The notes beneath the pieces were generated by a model. It saw only the letters and a program-made list of their open reading frames with translations, was not told where the DNA came from and did no database searches. A stretch of DNA of 64,000 bases from Acidimicrobiales bacterium (GTDB lineage: Bacteria; Actinomycetota; Acidimicrobiia; Acidimicrobiales; Aldehydirespiratoraceae), in NCBI GenBank assembly GCA_029263215.1, contig JAJCXY010000078.1, positions 32,185 to 96,184 of the forward strand. The letters run 5' to 3'. The number at the start of each line of letters is the position of its first letter. The stretch's first letter is position 1. This document shows, piece by piece, positions 7,512 to 17,086 of the stretch. Position numbers and translations under genes: made by a program.

Positions 7512-8522
7512 ATGGCTTACCGGGCTGAATACCTTTGGATCGACGGCGTTGCGCCGACACCTGAGATCCGTTCCAAGACCAAGATCCTCCCCGACGGTGA
7601 GTCGCCGGGAGTCTGGGGTTACGACGGTTCGAGTACCAACCAGGCCACCGGCGACAATTCCGATGTGGTCCTGAATCCGGTCTTCAGTTGCCCCGACCCG
7701 ATTCGTGGTGGCGCCAACATCCTCGTGATGTGTGAGGCCCTGCTCACCGACATGACGCCGCACCCCACCAACACCCGTGCGCTCGCGGTCGAGGCGCTCG
7801 CGACATATGCCGATCAGGAACCCATCTTCGGCCTCGAGCAGGAGTACACCCTCATCAACCCGGCAACAGGTTGGCCTGCCGGCTTCCCGCCCAACGGTTT
7901 TCCTGCCCCGCAGGGCCCCTACTACTGCGGTGTGGGTGCCCTCAAGATCCATGGTCGTGACCTCATCGAGGAGCACACCAGTGCGTGCATCGAAGCCGGG
8001 CTTGCGATCTCGGGCACCAACGCCGAGGTGATGCCCGGCCAGTGGGAGTTCCAGATCGGCCCTGTCGACACAGTCACCGTCGGCGACCACCTCTGGATCG
8101 CCCGCTACCTCCTGTACCGGCTCGCGGAGAACCATGGCGTGGAGGTCAGTATCAAGCCGAAGCCCATGCCCGGCGACTGGAACGGCGCGGGGATGCACAC
8201 CAACTTCTCCACCAAGGCCATGCGTGAGAGCTACGAGCCGATCATCGCGGCGTGCGAGGCGATGGGTGCTTTGGGCAAGCCTGAGGAACACCTCACCGGC
8301 TACGGCGTCGGTATCGAGGATCGTCTCACCGGTGCTCACGAGACCCAGCGCTTCGACGAGTTCTCCTACGGCGTGTCCGATCGCGGTGCGTCTATCCGGA
8401 TCCCGTGGCAGGTTGCCAAGGACGGCAAGGGTTACATCGAGGATCGGCGGCCGAATGCCAACGCCGATCCGTATGTGGTCAGCGCCCTCGTGACAGAGAC
8501 CGTTTGTTCAGCACTCATCTGA
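7512..8522 (+). CDS. glnII: Glutamine synthetase, type II (eukaryote-like)
   Basis: A 336-residue protein with the type II hallmarks: YLWIDGVAPTPEIRSKTK at the N-terminus, PGVWGYDGSST, FGLEQEYTL, the GAGMHTNFSTKAMR catalytic stretch and RGASIRIP. The ATG at 7512 is preceded by AAGGA at 7498-7502. It duplicates the reaction of the GS-I encoded divergently. In Streptomyces and other actinomycetes the heat-labile GS-II is induced at low ammonium, and here the shared upstream region with a GTTCAC repeat would allow coordinated control. Conserved residues appear intact. Confidence 0.95.
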   Translation: MAYRAEYLWIDGVAPTPEIRSKTKILPDGESPGVWGYDGSSTNQATGDNSDVVLNPVFSCPDPIRGGANILVMCEALLTDMTPHPTNTRALAVEALATYADQEPIFGLEQEYTLINPATGWPAGFPPNGFPAPQGPYYCGVGALKIHGRDLIEEHTSACIEAGLAISGTNAEVMPGQWEFQIGPVDTVTVGDHLWIARYLLYRLAENHGVEVSIKPKPMPGDWNGAGMHTNFSTKAMRESYEPIIAACEAMGALGKPEEHLTGYGVGIEDRLTGAHETQRFDEFSYGVSDRGASIRIPWQVAKDGKGYIEDRRPNANADPYVVSALVTETVCSALI

Positions 8523-8541
8523 GTGACGGCCGGCGGCGGTC

Positions 8542-10359
8542 GTGACGTCTTCGCACCCCTACGATGAAGGGGTGTCCGACTCCGATTCGTCGCCCGGCTC
8601 GATCCGGATAGCGATTGCCCAGCTCAATTCGGTAGTGGGTGATCTCGAGGGCAACACTTCTCGCGCCCTGGAGATGGTGGCGGCGGCCACCGAGGCGCGG
8701 GCCGACGTGGTGGTGCTGCCCGAGATGACCCTCACCGGCTATCCGCCCGAGGACCTGGTGCTCAAGCCGGGTTTCGTCGCTGATGTTCGTGCCGCGTTGG
8801 AGAAATTCGCGGCTGGCACCAGTCGCACGGTTGCCGTGGTGGGCTTCGCCGACGGCGACGATCTGGGTGGGAGACCCGATCGCCTGGCCGAGGATGCCGC
8901 CGGCATCTCATACTTCAACGACGTGTGGAATGCGGTGGCGGTTTGCGCCGAGGGAAAGGTGTTCGGCTCTTATCACAAGCGCCACCTCCCCAACTACGAC
9001 ATCTTCGATGAGCTGCGACATTTCCGGCCCGGTGATCAGGCACTCCGGTTGTTCGAAATCGGCGGCGTGCCGGTGGGGGTGACACTTTGTGAGGACTCGT
9101 GGATCCCGGATGGCCCGGTGGTGCAGTTGGCCCAGGGCGGCGCTCGAATCGTGATCAACGTCAACGGGTCGCCGTTTCGAGTGGGCAAACAGCAGGTGCG
9201 CGAGGGCGTCATAGCCGACCGGGTCGCGGAGTCCGGGGTACCGGTCGTATACGCGAATCTCGTCGGCGGGCAGGACGAGCTTGTCTTCGATGGTGGTTCG
9301 TTTGTGGTGAGTCCCGGTGTCGATGGGCCCGAAGTGGTCGCTCGTTGTGCTTCGTTTGCCGAATCGCTCGACGTGTTCGATGTCGAGCTTCCGCCGGCCC
9401 GACCCGTGCTCGACCGGTATCCGGTCACCGTGGTGTCCCCTCAGCACGCCGAGCCCGGTGATCCGATGAGGCCGCCGCTGCACCCCCATCTCGACCCTCA
9501 GGCGGAGCGCTGGGGCACCCTTGTGCTCGCCGTCCGCGACTATGTGCGAAAGAGCGGTTTCACCGACGTGTGCATCGGGTTGTCCGGTGGGGTCGACAGT
9601 TCGATCGTCGCCGCCATAGCGGTGGATGCCCTGGGCGCCGACCACGTGCACGGGGTCTTGATGCCGTCGCGTTACTCGAGCGACCACTCCATTGCCGATG
9701 CCGAAGAGCTCGGCCACAATCTGGGGATCGACACCCGCACTGTGCCGATCGAGCCGGCCCATGCCGCGTTCACCGAGATGCTCGTCCCTCACGTGAGCGA
9801 CGGCCGGATCGAGGTCGGCGACCTCACCGACCAGAACGTGCAGTCGCGCGTGCGAGGCATGATCCTCATGGCGTTGGCCAACGAGCACGGCTGGCTCGTG
9901 CTCACCACGGGCAACAAGAGCGAGTCGGCGGTGGGCTACTCCACCCTCTACGGCGACACTGCCGGCGCCTTCGCAGTCATCAGGGATGTGTGGAAGCTCA
10001 CCGTCTACGAGCTGTGTGAGTGGCGAAACGCTCAGGAACGACGAGAGCTGATTCCCCGATCGGTGCTCACCAAGGCGCCCTCGGCCGAACTCAGGCCCGA
10101 CCAGCGCGACGATCAATCTTTGCCGTCGTATGAGATTCTCGACCCGATTCTGAGGGCCTACGTGGAAGACAATCGCACGGTCGCGGAGGTGGTTCATCTG
10201 GAGCTTCCCGGGGCCGATGCCGAACTCGTGCGGAGGGTGTGTCGCCTCGTTGATATTGCCGAGTTCAAGCGACGCCAGACACCGGTGGGCCCTCGTGTCA
10301 CCAAGAAGGCGTTCGGCCGGGATCGTCGGATGCCGATCGTCAACCGGTATCGCGGGTGA
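8542..10359 (+). CDS. nadE: Glutamine-dependent NAD+ synthase
   Basis: A 605-residue two-domain enzyme that amidates nicotinate adenine dinucleotide to NAD+. Residues about 20-290 form a nitrilase-type glutaminase with the Glu-Lys-Cys triad visible in LPEMTLTGYP, SYHKRHLPNY and TLCEDSW. Residues about 330-605 form the synthetase with the ATP-pyrophosphatase loop LSGGVDSSI. The start is uncertain between the GTG at 8542 and a GTG at 8572 (the latter has AAGG just upstream); the family core begins at IRIAIAQLN either way. Its stop overlaps the next gene by 4 bases. Confidence 0.95.
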   Translation: MTSSHPYDEGVSDSDSSPGSIRIAIAQLNSVVGDLEGNTSRALEMVAAATEARADVVVLPEMTLTGYPPEDLVLKPGFVADVRAALEKFAAGTSRTVAVVGFADGDDLGGRPDRLAEDAAGISYFNDVWNAVAVCAEGKVFGSYHKRHLPNYDIFDELRHFRPGDQALRLFEIGGVPVGVTLCEDSWIPDGPVVQLAQGGARIVINVNGSPFRVGKQQVREGVIADRVAESGVPVVYANLVGGQDELVFDGGSFVVSPGVDGPEVVARCASFAESLDVFDVELPPARPVLDRYPVTVVSPQHAEPGDPMRPPLHPHLDPQAERWGTLVLAVRDYVRKSGFTDVCIGLSGGVDSSIVAAIAVDALGADHVHGVLMPSRYSSDHSIADAEELGHNLGIDTRTVPIEPAHAAFTEMLVPHVSDGRIEVGDLTDQNVQSRVRGMILMALANEHGWLVLTTGNKSESAVGYSTLYGDTAGAFAVIRDVWKLTVYELCEWRNAQERRELIPRSVLTKAPSAELRPDQRDDQSLPSYEILDPILRAYVEDNRTVAEVVHLELPGADAELVRRVCRLVDIAEFKRRQTPVGPRVTKKAFGRDRRMPIVNRYRG

Positions 10360-10913
10360 CCACAGCTGAATCTCGAGGCTTCAGTGCTGTCGAGACCGCT
10401 CGGCTGGTGGGCGCCCTGCAATGGACCACTGGGAGCTTGTTCGAGCTTCTGGGTGCTTGGGTGGTCGCCTGCGATGATCCGGCCGCGTCGGTCTGGTTGG
10501 CGGAGGCGAGCCGCAAGCTCGGCTCCCACGTTCAGCCCCTGGCTGAGGTGATGCCCGACTCTGAGCTCCTGGCCGAGTTCGCAGTGGTTGCCCCGCACGC
10601 CTCCGAAGTGGCTGATGCGTTCAGATCGTGGCGCCTACTCCCGACCGATGCCGGCCGAAACCACGAGCTGGTGTTTGGTATCGCCCGTGAGTCGATCGCT
10701 GGCTTGGCGGACGAATGCCAGCGGTTACTCGATCACTGTGCGTCGCATTGCGACGGACCGTTGGAGCGGGTCGTGACTGCTCTACGGGTCGATCTGATCA
10801 GCCTCGGTTCCCAAGATTCGTCGACTGTCGACGGTGGCGGAGGCGATCCCGCGGCGAGCGCGCCGCAGTTCATTCCTGATGTGCTCAGCGGCCGGGGTAT
10901 CGATTGCCATTGA
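10356..10913 (+). CDS. Conserved-looking hypothetical protein
   Basis: A 185-residue protein, probably alpha-helical, whose GTG start overlaps the nadE stop (4-base overlap), so it is translationally coupled to nadE. It is rich in Ala, Leu and Glu, with helices around LVGALQWTTGSLFELLGAW and several Cys and His residues near 145-152 (LLDHCASHCDG). I recognise no family. The helical layout with ELLGAWV and DECQRLLDHC faintly recalls ferritin-like four-helix proteins, but there are no clear ExxH metal motifs. Function unknown. Confidence 0.6.
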   Translation: MTTAESRGFSAVETARLVGALQWTTGSLFELLGAWVVACDDPAASVWLAEASRKLGSHVQPLAEVMPDSELLAEFAVVAPHASEVADAFRSWRLLPTDAGRNHELVFGIARESIAGLADECQRLLDHCASHCDGPLERVVTALRVDLISLGSQDSSTVDGGGGDPAASAPQFIPDVLSGRGIDCH

Positions 10914-11077
10914 GAACTTCTTATGGCCCCACCGAACCTTGCCGATAGTTTCGGAGTGGTCGCACCGGTGGTGTGACCGATTTCCCTCGCTATCGTTCAG
11001 CAGACGGCGAGCGAAAGTTCTCCGAGGATCCGCCTAGGCAAGGTCCGCTAACGGCCGTAGCGACGAGAGGGACATCC

Positions 11078-12016
<939 letters not shown>

Positions 12017-12030
12017 CAGCAAAGAACAGT

Positions 12031-12126
12031 TGGCGGAGGTGGACGGGAATCGAACCCGCCGGACAGGGATCACCCATCCCACCCGCTTTGAAGGCGGGGG
12101 AGCCCACCAGGCGCTCGGACACCTCC
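12031..12126 (-). tRNA. selC: tRNA-Sec (anticodon TCA), selC
   Basis: A 96-base tRNA on the minus strand including an encoded 3' GCCA. The anticodon stem CCCGC/GCGGG encloses the loop CTTCAAA, giving anticodon TCA, which reads UGA. The 7-bp acceptor stem (GGAGGTG/CACCTCC) stacks on a 6-bp T stem. This gives the 13-bp acceptor/T arm that marks selenocysteine tRNAs, and the discriminator is G as in E. coli selC. There is a long variable arm (GGGAT/ATCCC) and a D arm closed by GAGC/GCTC. A serine tRNA would have a different anticodon and a 12-bp arm. No selA, selB or selD gene is in the window. Confidence 0.9.
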
Positions 12127-12189
12127 GTCGAGGAGGGTAGCGGTCGGGGGCGACGACACGGCGACGATTCTTGTGGCTACGGTCTTGCC

Positions 12190-12270
12190 ATGTCGAAGAA
12201 CCGACTTGTCCTACTGGTCGTGCTGGGTGTGCTTCTCGCGATTCTCGCCCGCAAGGTGCGCGACGTTTAG
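12190..12270 (+). CDS. Possible 26-residue membrane peptide
   Basis: An ATG at 12190 opens a 26-codon frame consisting of a basic start (MSKNR), one hydrophobic span (LVLLVVLGVLLAILA) and a basic end (RKVRDV). The charge layout is that of a single-span membrane peptide. It sits between the selenocysteine tRNA and the convergent HAD gene, whose stop it overlaps. There is no clear Shine-Dalgarno sequence, and at this length chance is possible. Confidence 0.35.
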   Translation: MSKNRLVLLVVLGVLLAILARKVRDV

Positions 12271-13079
12271 CGATTGAACCAGCGCCGGCGTTGGTTCATC
12301 CGACGGCTGCGCCACCACAAGGCTCCACCGGCCGCTACCGCGGCACCCACCGCTCCTGCCCCGAGGGTGGTGGATTTGGGTGGTGTGATGTTGCGTTCCT
12401 CGCTCAGCGGACGCGGATGGTTGAAGGTTCTGATCTCCCATCCCCGCTCGGTTGCCTCTTTCAGCAGGGCCTTGTCGGGGTTGACCGCCACTGGATGGCC
12501 TACCGATTCCAGCATCGGAAGATCGGTGATCGAGTCGGAGTAGGCGAATGATGCTTCGAGGTCGAGACCGTGGCGTTCGGCGTGTTCGGTGATGGCCTCG
12601 ACCTTGTGAGGTCCGGCGGAGTAGAACTCGATCTCTCCGGTGTAGCGACCGGTGGGGTCGGTTCGGGCGCGGGTGGCGATGGCGTCGTCGACTCCGAGAT
12701 GGCGGGCGAGGGGGAGCACGATTTCCTCGGGTGACGCCGATACGAGGTAGACCCGGCGGCCTGCCTGTTGATGGGAGTCGATGAGTTCGATGGCTTCGTC
12801 GTAGACGAGGGGGTCGATCACTTCGGTGAGGGCGTTGTCGACCAGGGTGGAGATCCTCTCCTTGTCCCAGCCGACACAGACCCGCAGGGCCGTCTCGCGC
12901 ATCTTCTCCATCCGGCTTTCGTCGGCGCCAAGGTATCGGAAGACGAGTTGGCCCCACAGGGCGCGGGCGACGAGCCAGCGGTTGAGCATGCCTGCCTTCT
13001 GGAGGCTGGGGCCGAGCGCGAGCATGGCGGCTTTGGCGATGACGGTCTTGTCGAGATCGAAGAAGGCCGCTTCGGTCAT
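12267..13079 (-). CDS. HAD-IB family hydrolase (SerB-like phosphatase)
   Basis: A 270-residue protein from the ATG at 13079 (the frame is open upstream but would collide with the divergent TadZ-like gene). HAD motifs: I FFDLDKTVI with the nucleophile Asp at the N-terminus, II VSASPEEIV, and IV YSDSITDLPML. The capping segment is helical, as in HAD-IB enzymes such as phosphoserine phosphatase and the acyltransferase-linked phosphatases. A C-terminal hydrophobic segment (about 240-258, GAGAVGAAVAAGGALWW) followed by Arg-rich residues suggests membrane tethering. The substrate cannot be told. Confidence 0.82.
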   Translation of the reverse strand: MTEAAFFDLDKTVIAKAAMLALGPSLQKAGMLNRWLVARALWGQLVFRYLGADESRMEKMRETALRVCVGWDKERISTLVDNALTEVIDPLVYDEAIELIDSHQQAGRRVYLVSASPEEIVLPLARHLGVDDAIATRARTDPTGRYTGEIEFYSAGPHKVEAITEHAERHGLDLEASFAYSDSITDLPMLESVGHPVAVNPDKALLKEATERGWEIRTFNHPRPLSEERNITPPKSTTLGAGAVGAAVAAGGALWWRSRRMNQRRRWFNR

Positions 13080-13176
13080 GTTGGCATCGTAGGACCCCGA
13101 CCCTAGAGTCGAGCGCGCGACTTCCCCGTCGATGCCTCGCCACTTCCCCTGGTTCGAAGCGATCCGGGAGTGAGTC

Positions 13177-13809
13177 GTGTTTGTTGTTTGTTGGTCGGCC
13201 AAGGGTGGAGCCGGCACATCGGTCGTGGCTGCAGCCATGGCGCTCATGTCTGCCGCCGACGGTGTTGCCACCCTGCTGGTGGATCTTGATGGTGATCAGG
13301 CGTCGATCCTGGGTCTGGCCGCGCCGGCCGGCCCGGGGGTCGGAGACTGGCTCGATGCCGGCGACGACGTGCCGGTAGACGCGCTTGCAGAGTTGGAGAT
13401 TCCGGTTGGGGCCAACCTCTCCTTGCTGGTGAGGGGCGAGGGCAGCATCGTCGATGTCGAGCGACTCGCCCTGCTCGGCTCGATACTTGCCGGATCGGGC
13501 CGAGCGGTGATCGTCGATGCCGGCTCAACCGGCCCGCTTCGGTGGTGGGCGGGGCGAGCGGAGTCCATCCTCGTGTCGAGGGCGTGTTACCTGGCTGTGC
13601 GCAGCGCTGGTCGGGTGCCGGTCGACACCCAGCTGGTGCTGATAGACGAGCCCGGCCGCGCCCTTCGGGTCGACGACGTCTTGATGGCCACCGGGGCTTC
13701 GTTGCGCTGCCGTATCGCACACGACCCTGCAGTGGCGCGTGCTGTCGACGCGGGCCTGTTCACCACGCGACTGCCCCGCTCACTGCGCCCGCTCGGACCC
13801 AAGCGATGA
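13177..13809 (+). CDS. TadZ/CpaE-like ATPase of the Tad pilus locus
   Basis: A 210-residue MinD/ParA-like protein that starts with GTG at 13177. It begins at once with FVVCWSAKGGAGTSVVAAA, a deviant Walker A in which the usual Lys-Thr is replaced by Thr-Ser, and continues with LLVDLDGDQ (Walker A' strand). No receiver domain precedes it, unlike full CpaE. TadZ proteins mark the pole or site where the Tad secretion machinery assembles. It is the first gene of a tightly packed run into cpaF, tadB and tadC, with a 4-base overlap to cpaF. Confidence 0.78.
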   Translation: MFVVCWSAKGGAGTSVVAAAMALMSAADGVATLLVDLDGDQASILGLAAPAGPGVGDWLDAGDDVPVDALAELEIPVGANLSLLVRGEGSIVDVERLALLGSILAGSGRAVIVDAGSTGPLRWWAGRAESILVSRACYLAVRSAGRVPVDTQLVLIDEPGRALRVDDVLMATGASLRCRIAHDPAVARAVDAGLFTTRLPRSLRPLGPKR

Positions 13810-14885
13810 CCCATATCGACGTTGTTGATCTGGTGGATGCCGTGCATCGCGACGTATTGGACGACGACGATCTGGATCCGGATGCAGCGGTGGTGAAGCG
13901 GGCGCCCCTGCTGGCCACACCCGTGAGGGCCGACGTGGTTCGCAAGGTAAACGCCCGGTTGGCGGGTCTCGGACCGATCGAGGAGATCCTGGCTGATCCC
14001 GAGGTGAGCGAGGTGATGATCAACGGCCCGGGGCCGGTCTGGATAGAGCGAGCAGGGGTGATCGAGCAGGCCGGCCTCATCCTCGATCGCGATGAGATCG
14101 ACCATCTCGTCGAGCGGGTGGTGGCCCCGATCGGTCGCCGGGTAGATCGTCGGTCGCCTTGTGTCGACGGGCGCCTCCCCGATGGGAGCCGGGTCAATGT
14201 CGTGGTTCCGCCCGTGGCCCTCGATGGGCCCTACGTCACAATTCGCAGGTTTGTCCTGCGTGATCTGGGCCTCGAGGCCTTCGCCGAGGTGGGTGTGGCG
14301 GCCCTGATCGGTGAGGCAGTGGCGGCGGGTGCCAACATCATGGTGAGTGGCGGTACCGGCGCAGGCAAGACCACCTTGCTGAATGCGGTGGCCGGGTTGG
14401 TCGATGGCGACGCGCGGATCATCACGGTGGAGGATGCCGCTGAGCTACGTCTTCGGCATCCCCACGTGGTCAGGCTCGAGGCTCGGCCTGCGTCGTCGGA
14501 GGGGGTTGGTGAGCTCACGATCCGCGACCTCGTGCGCAATGCTTTGCGGATGCGCCCCGATCGCATCGTGGTGGGGGAGGTGCGAGGCGATGAGGCGCTT
14601 GATCTGGTGCAAGCGCTCAACACCGGCCATCGCGGCTGCCTCTCCACGATCCATGCCAACGGTCCCGTGGATGCCCTTCACCGCCTGGAGTTGCTCGCCC
14701 TGCTGAGCGGCGAGGGAATGCCGCTCATCGCCCTGAGGGCTCAGATCGCGGCTGCTCTCGATCTCGTGGTCCATGTCGAACGAGGAGTTGGGGGCGATCG
14801 GCGAGTGTCTGCGGTTGCCGAGGTGATCGGGCCCGCCGAAGTGCGGATTGTGGCCGTGGGAACCAGCGGTGGAGTGGGCGCATGA
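13806..14885 (+). CDS. CpaF/TadA secretion ATPase
   Basis: A 359-residue hexameric ATPase that powers Tad pilus assembly. Seen: the N-terminal domain motif [20 protein letters not shown], the arginine-rich IRRFVLRDL, Walker [14 protein letters not shown] (about residues 180-192), the Asp box [12 protein letters not shown], Walker B-type [17 protein letters not shown] and the His box [10 protein letters not shown]. All catalytic elements are present. Its ATG overlaps the stop of the TadZ-like gene (ATGA), and its own stop overlaps tadB, so the genes are translationally coupled. Confidence 0.93.
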   Translation: MTHIDVVDLVDAVHRDVLDDDDLDPDAAVVKRAPLLATPVRADVVRKVNARLAGLGPIEEILADPEVSEVMINGPGPVWIERAGVIEQAGLILDRDEIDHLVERVVAPIGRRVDRRSPCVDGRLPDGSRVNVVVPPVALDGPYVTIRRFVLRDLGLEAFAEVGVAALIGEAVAAGANIMVSGGTGAGKTTLLNAVAGLVDGDARIITVEDAAELRLRHPHVVRLEARPASSEGVGELTIRDLVRNALRMRPDRIVVGEVRGDEALDLVQALNTGHRGCLSTIHANGPVDALHRLELLALLSGEGMPLIALRAQIAAALDLVVHVERGVGGDRRVSAVAEVIGPAEVRIVAVGTSGGVGA

Positions 14886-15583
14886 CCCTTGTCATCGTCG
14901 GGTGCTGTCTGGTGGTGGCCGCAGTGGTGCCTCCCCGCGGTCGTCGCTCCCGATCGACGGCTGCGGTTGATACGGCCATGGTCATCTCCCGCCGGGTCGA
15001 TCCGCTTCGCGGGTTCGGGCGCTGGCTCACCCGATCGCGGCGTCACCGGCTCCTGATCGGAGCGCTTCCCGAATTTGTCGATCTCGTGGCCCGAGGCCTC
15101 CGAGGGGGAGCAAACCTTCATGTGGCACTGGCCGAGGCGGCTGAAGGCGAAGGCCCGGCGTCGAGATCGATACGTGAAGTGCTGGCCCGAGTGGCCGGTG
15201 GTGAGCGTTTGGGCGAGGGGGTCGATCGATGGGCTGCGGGGTTGGATCACCCCGATGCCTTGATGGTGAGGGCTGTGCTCAGACTGGGTGAGTCCACCGG
15301 CGGCGCGCTGGCACTCCCGCTCGAACGCGCCGCGGCCACCTTGAGGGAGAGGGCCGCTCTCAGCGACGAGATCAGGGCGCTCACCGCTCAGGCTCGCGCC
15401 TCGTCGATGGTGGTGGCGCTGGCGCCGCTCGGCTTTCTGGGGATGGTGACCCTGGTTGATCCCGGATCGGCGACCGTGCTGTTCACCACTCCGCTCGGCA
15501 TGGTCTGTCTGGTGGTCGGGCTGGGGCTCGATGCGGTGGGGATCGCGTGGATGTCGCGAATCGCCGCGGCGGTGGAGCAGTGA
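14882..15583 (+). CDS. TadB-like type II/IV secretion inner-membrane protein
   Basis: A 233-residue protein of the GspF/TadB family. It has an N-terminal hydrophobic segment, a basic linker, the cytoplasmic four-helix domain (LPEFVDLVARGLRGGANLHVALAEAAE and VLRLGESTGGALALPLERAAATL), and two C-terminal membrane spans (SSMVVALAPLGFLGMV and the LGMVCLVVGLGLDAVGIAW region). It forms the inner-membrane platform together with TadC. ATG/stop overlaps on both sides place it inside the Tad operon. Confidence 0.88.
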   Translation: MTLVIVGCCLVVAAVVPPRGRRSRSTAAVDTAMVISRRVDPLRGFGRWLTRSRRHRLLIGALPEFVDLVARGLRGGANLHVALAEAAEGEGPASRSIREVLARVAGGERLGEGVDRWAAGLDHPDALMVRAVLRLGESTGGALALPLERAAATLRERAALSDEIRALTAQARASSMVVALAPLGFLGMVTLVDPGSATVLFTTPLGMVCLVVGLGLDAVGIAWMSRIAAAVEQ

Positions 15584-16359
15584 GCTGGCTGATCATGGCG
15601 CTATCTGTCGTGGGGGCGAGCGCGGTGCTGTGGCCACCCGCTCACCTTCGCACCGAGTCTGTCGATGCCCGACCGGTCCTAACTCGTAGATCGCCGGGGT
15701 GGCTCGCACGGATCGGGGGCCTGGTGCGCCGATGGCGTCTCCTCAGCACCTGGCTGGGCGACGACGTGAGCGACTCGACCCTCGGCGCGGGGGCTATCGC
15801 CGCGGCCGCCATGGGGGCAGTGGCACCGCCGTTGATGCTCGTTGTTCCTTCCGGACTCGCCCTTGTGGTGGTGCGGCGGCGGCGCGAAAGGCTCCAGGCC
15901 GCGGCCAATGAGGTGATGCGGGGTCTTCCCGACGTGATCGACCTCCTCTCGCTCGGAGTAGGTGCCGGGCTCACTCTCCGCCATGCCCTTGCCCACGCTG
16001 TGCCGTGGATGCCGTCACCGTTCGCGGCGGTGTTCGAAGAAGCTCTTCAGCGAAGTAACGAGGGCGAGCCGCTCGCTCGCTCCCTCGGCCGGTGTGAGTC
16101 TCGCCTGGGCGACCCGGCTCGGGCGCTCCTGCGGGTATTGATGGCAGCAGAGCGCGATGGAGTGGCCCTTCTCCCCGCCCTCGAGCGGGCCGGTGACGAG
16201 GCGCGGCGTAAGCGGCGGGTCAGGGCCGAGGAACGGGCCCGGAAGGTACCCGTCACGATGCTCTTCCCGCTGGTGGTGTGCGTGCTGCCGGCATTCGCCC
16301 TGCTCACGATCGTCCCCCTGCTGCTCGGCACCCTCGCCGACCTCGAGCTACCGGGCTGA
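15580..16359 (+). CDS. TadC-like type II/IV secretion inner-membrane protein
   Basis: A 259-residue protein that starts at GTG 15580, overlapping the tadB stop as GTGA. An N-terminal span (LIMALSVVGASAVLWPP), two further central hydrophobic segments (AIAAAAMGAVAPPLMLVVPSG), a cytoplasmic GspF-type domain (LPDVIDLLSLGVGAGLTLRHALAHA; ARKVPVTMLFPLVVCVLPAFALLTIVPLL at the end) and a C-terminal span are visible. It pairs with TadB to form the pilus assembly platform. Confidence 0.88.
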   Translation: MSWLIMALSVVGASAVLWPPAHLRTESVDARPVLTRRSPGWLARIGGLVRRWRLLSTWLGDDVSDSTLGAGAIAAAAMGAVAPPLMLVVPSGLALVVVRRRRERLQAAANEVMRGLPDVIDLLSLGVGAGLTLRHALAHAVPWMPSPFAAVFEEALQRSNEGEPLARSLGRCESRLGDPARALLRVLMAAERDGVALLPALERAGDEARRKRRVRAEERARKVPVTMLFPLVVCVLPAFALLTIVPLLLGTLADLELPG

Positions 16360-16424
16360 GGCCCCTGATCTTCGCTTCCCCTCGTGCTTCCCCAGACACA
16401 GCCTCAGACTCTCAGGAAAACGAC

Positions 16425-16670
16425 ATGACAACAATTTCCACACGACCGGCGCCGACACCCACGGTGAGACTTGCCTCGAGCGTGCAGGCCTACGCCGTCA
16501 CCTGGTGGTATCACCGAGACGATCGGGGCCAGGCCACCGCCGAATACGCACTCGTGATTCTCGGTGCCGCCACCATGGCCCTGCTCGTGGTTTCGTGGGC
16601 AGCGAAGACCTCGAAGGTATCAACCCTGCTCAACAAGGTGGTCGACGCGGTGGCGTCGCGGGTCGCATGA
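16425..16670 (+). CDS. Flp-type pilin (DUF4244-like)
   Basis: An 81-residue protein from ATG 16425. A 33-residue N-terminal region is followed by DDRGQATAEYALVILGAATMALLVVSW: a Gly before the hydrophobic helix and a Glu-Tyr pair at the +5 region, the type IV/Flp prepilin signature processed by a TadV-type peptidase. The C-terminal end is a short amphipathic helix. It is the likely pilus subunit of the locus and lies 65 bases after tadC. Confidence 0.82.
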   Translation: MTTISTRPAPTPTVRLASSVQAYAVTWWYHRDDRGQATAEYALVILGAATMALLVVSWAAKTSKVSTLLNKVVDAVASRVA

Positions 16671-17080
16671 CCGGCTGGTTCCGGGTCCGCGACGAAGTTC
16701 CGGACCCGGGGCCGGGTCCCCTTCGCGATGCGTCGCGCGGTCAGGCCACGGTGGAGTCGGCTCTGCTCATCCCCTTCGTGGCCCTGCTGTTGCTGGCTCT
16801 CGTGCAGGTGGGACTCCTCGTGCACGCGCGGGTGATGGTGACCCACGCCGCTCGCGAGGGGGTGAGGGTGGCCGCGGTGGGAGGATCCGATGATGAGATC
16901 CGTGAGGCGGTTGCGGTGGCAGGCGATCTGGCCCTGCATCGGCTCCGAGTCGAGATAGCCCGCGAGTCGGGCACTGTCACCGTGCAGGTCAGCTACACCG
17001 ATCCCACGTCGGTGCCGCTGGTGGGGTCGATGATTCACGACGTCGAGCTGGTGGCTCGGGCGCGAATGAGAATCGAATGA
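16667..17080 (+). CDS. TadE-like pseudopilin
   Basis: A 137-residue protein whose ATG overlaps the pilin stop. After a 22-residue leader it shows RGQATVESALLIPFVALLLLALVQVGLLVHARVMVTHAAREG, the TadE-like motif (QxxVExAL...PxxLLLLxG) followed by the conserved AREGVRVAAVGG. TadE/TadF proteins are minor pseudopilins in Flp pilus assembly. The tail is a mixed alpha/beta domain ending in MRIE. It is the last gene of the Tad run and is convergent with the HD-GYP gene 6 bases away. Confidence 0.87.
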   Translation: MTGWFRVRDEVPDPGPGPLRDASRGQATVESALLIPFVALLLLALVQVGLLVHARVMVTHAAREGVRVAAVGGSDDEIREAVAVAGDLALHRLRVEIARESGTVTVQVSYTDPTSVPLVGSMIHDVELVARARMRIE

Positions 17081-17086
17081 TCTCGC

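Noticed and set aside
8908..10197. A 429-codon minus-strand frame opposite nadE
   Set aside because: An antisense shadow of a complete nadE gene. The translation is Arg/His/Gly-rich with no domains.
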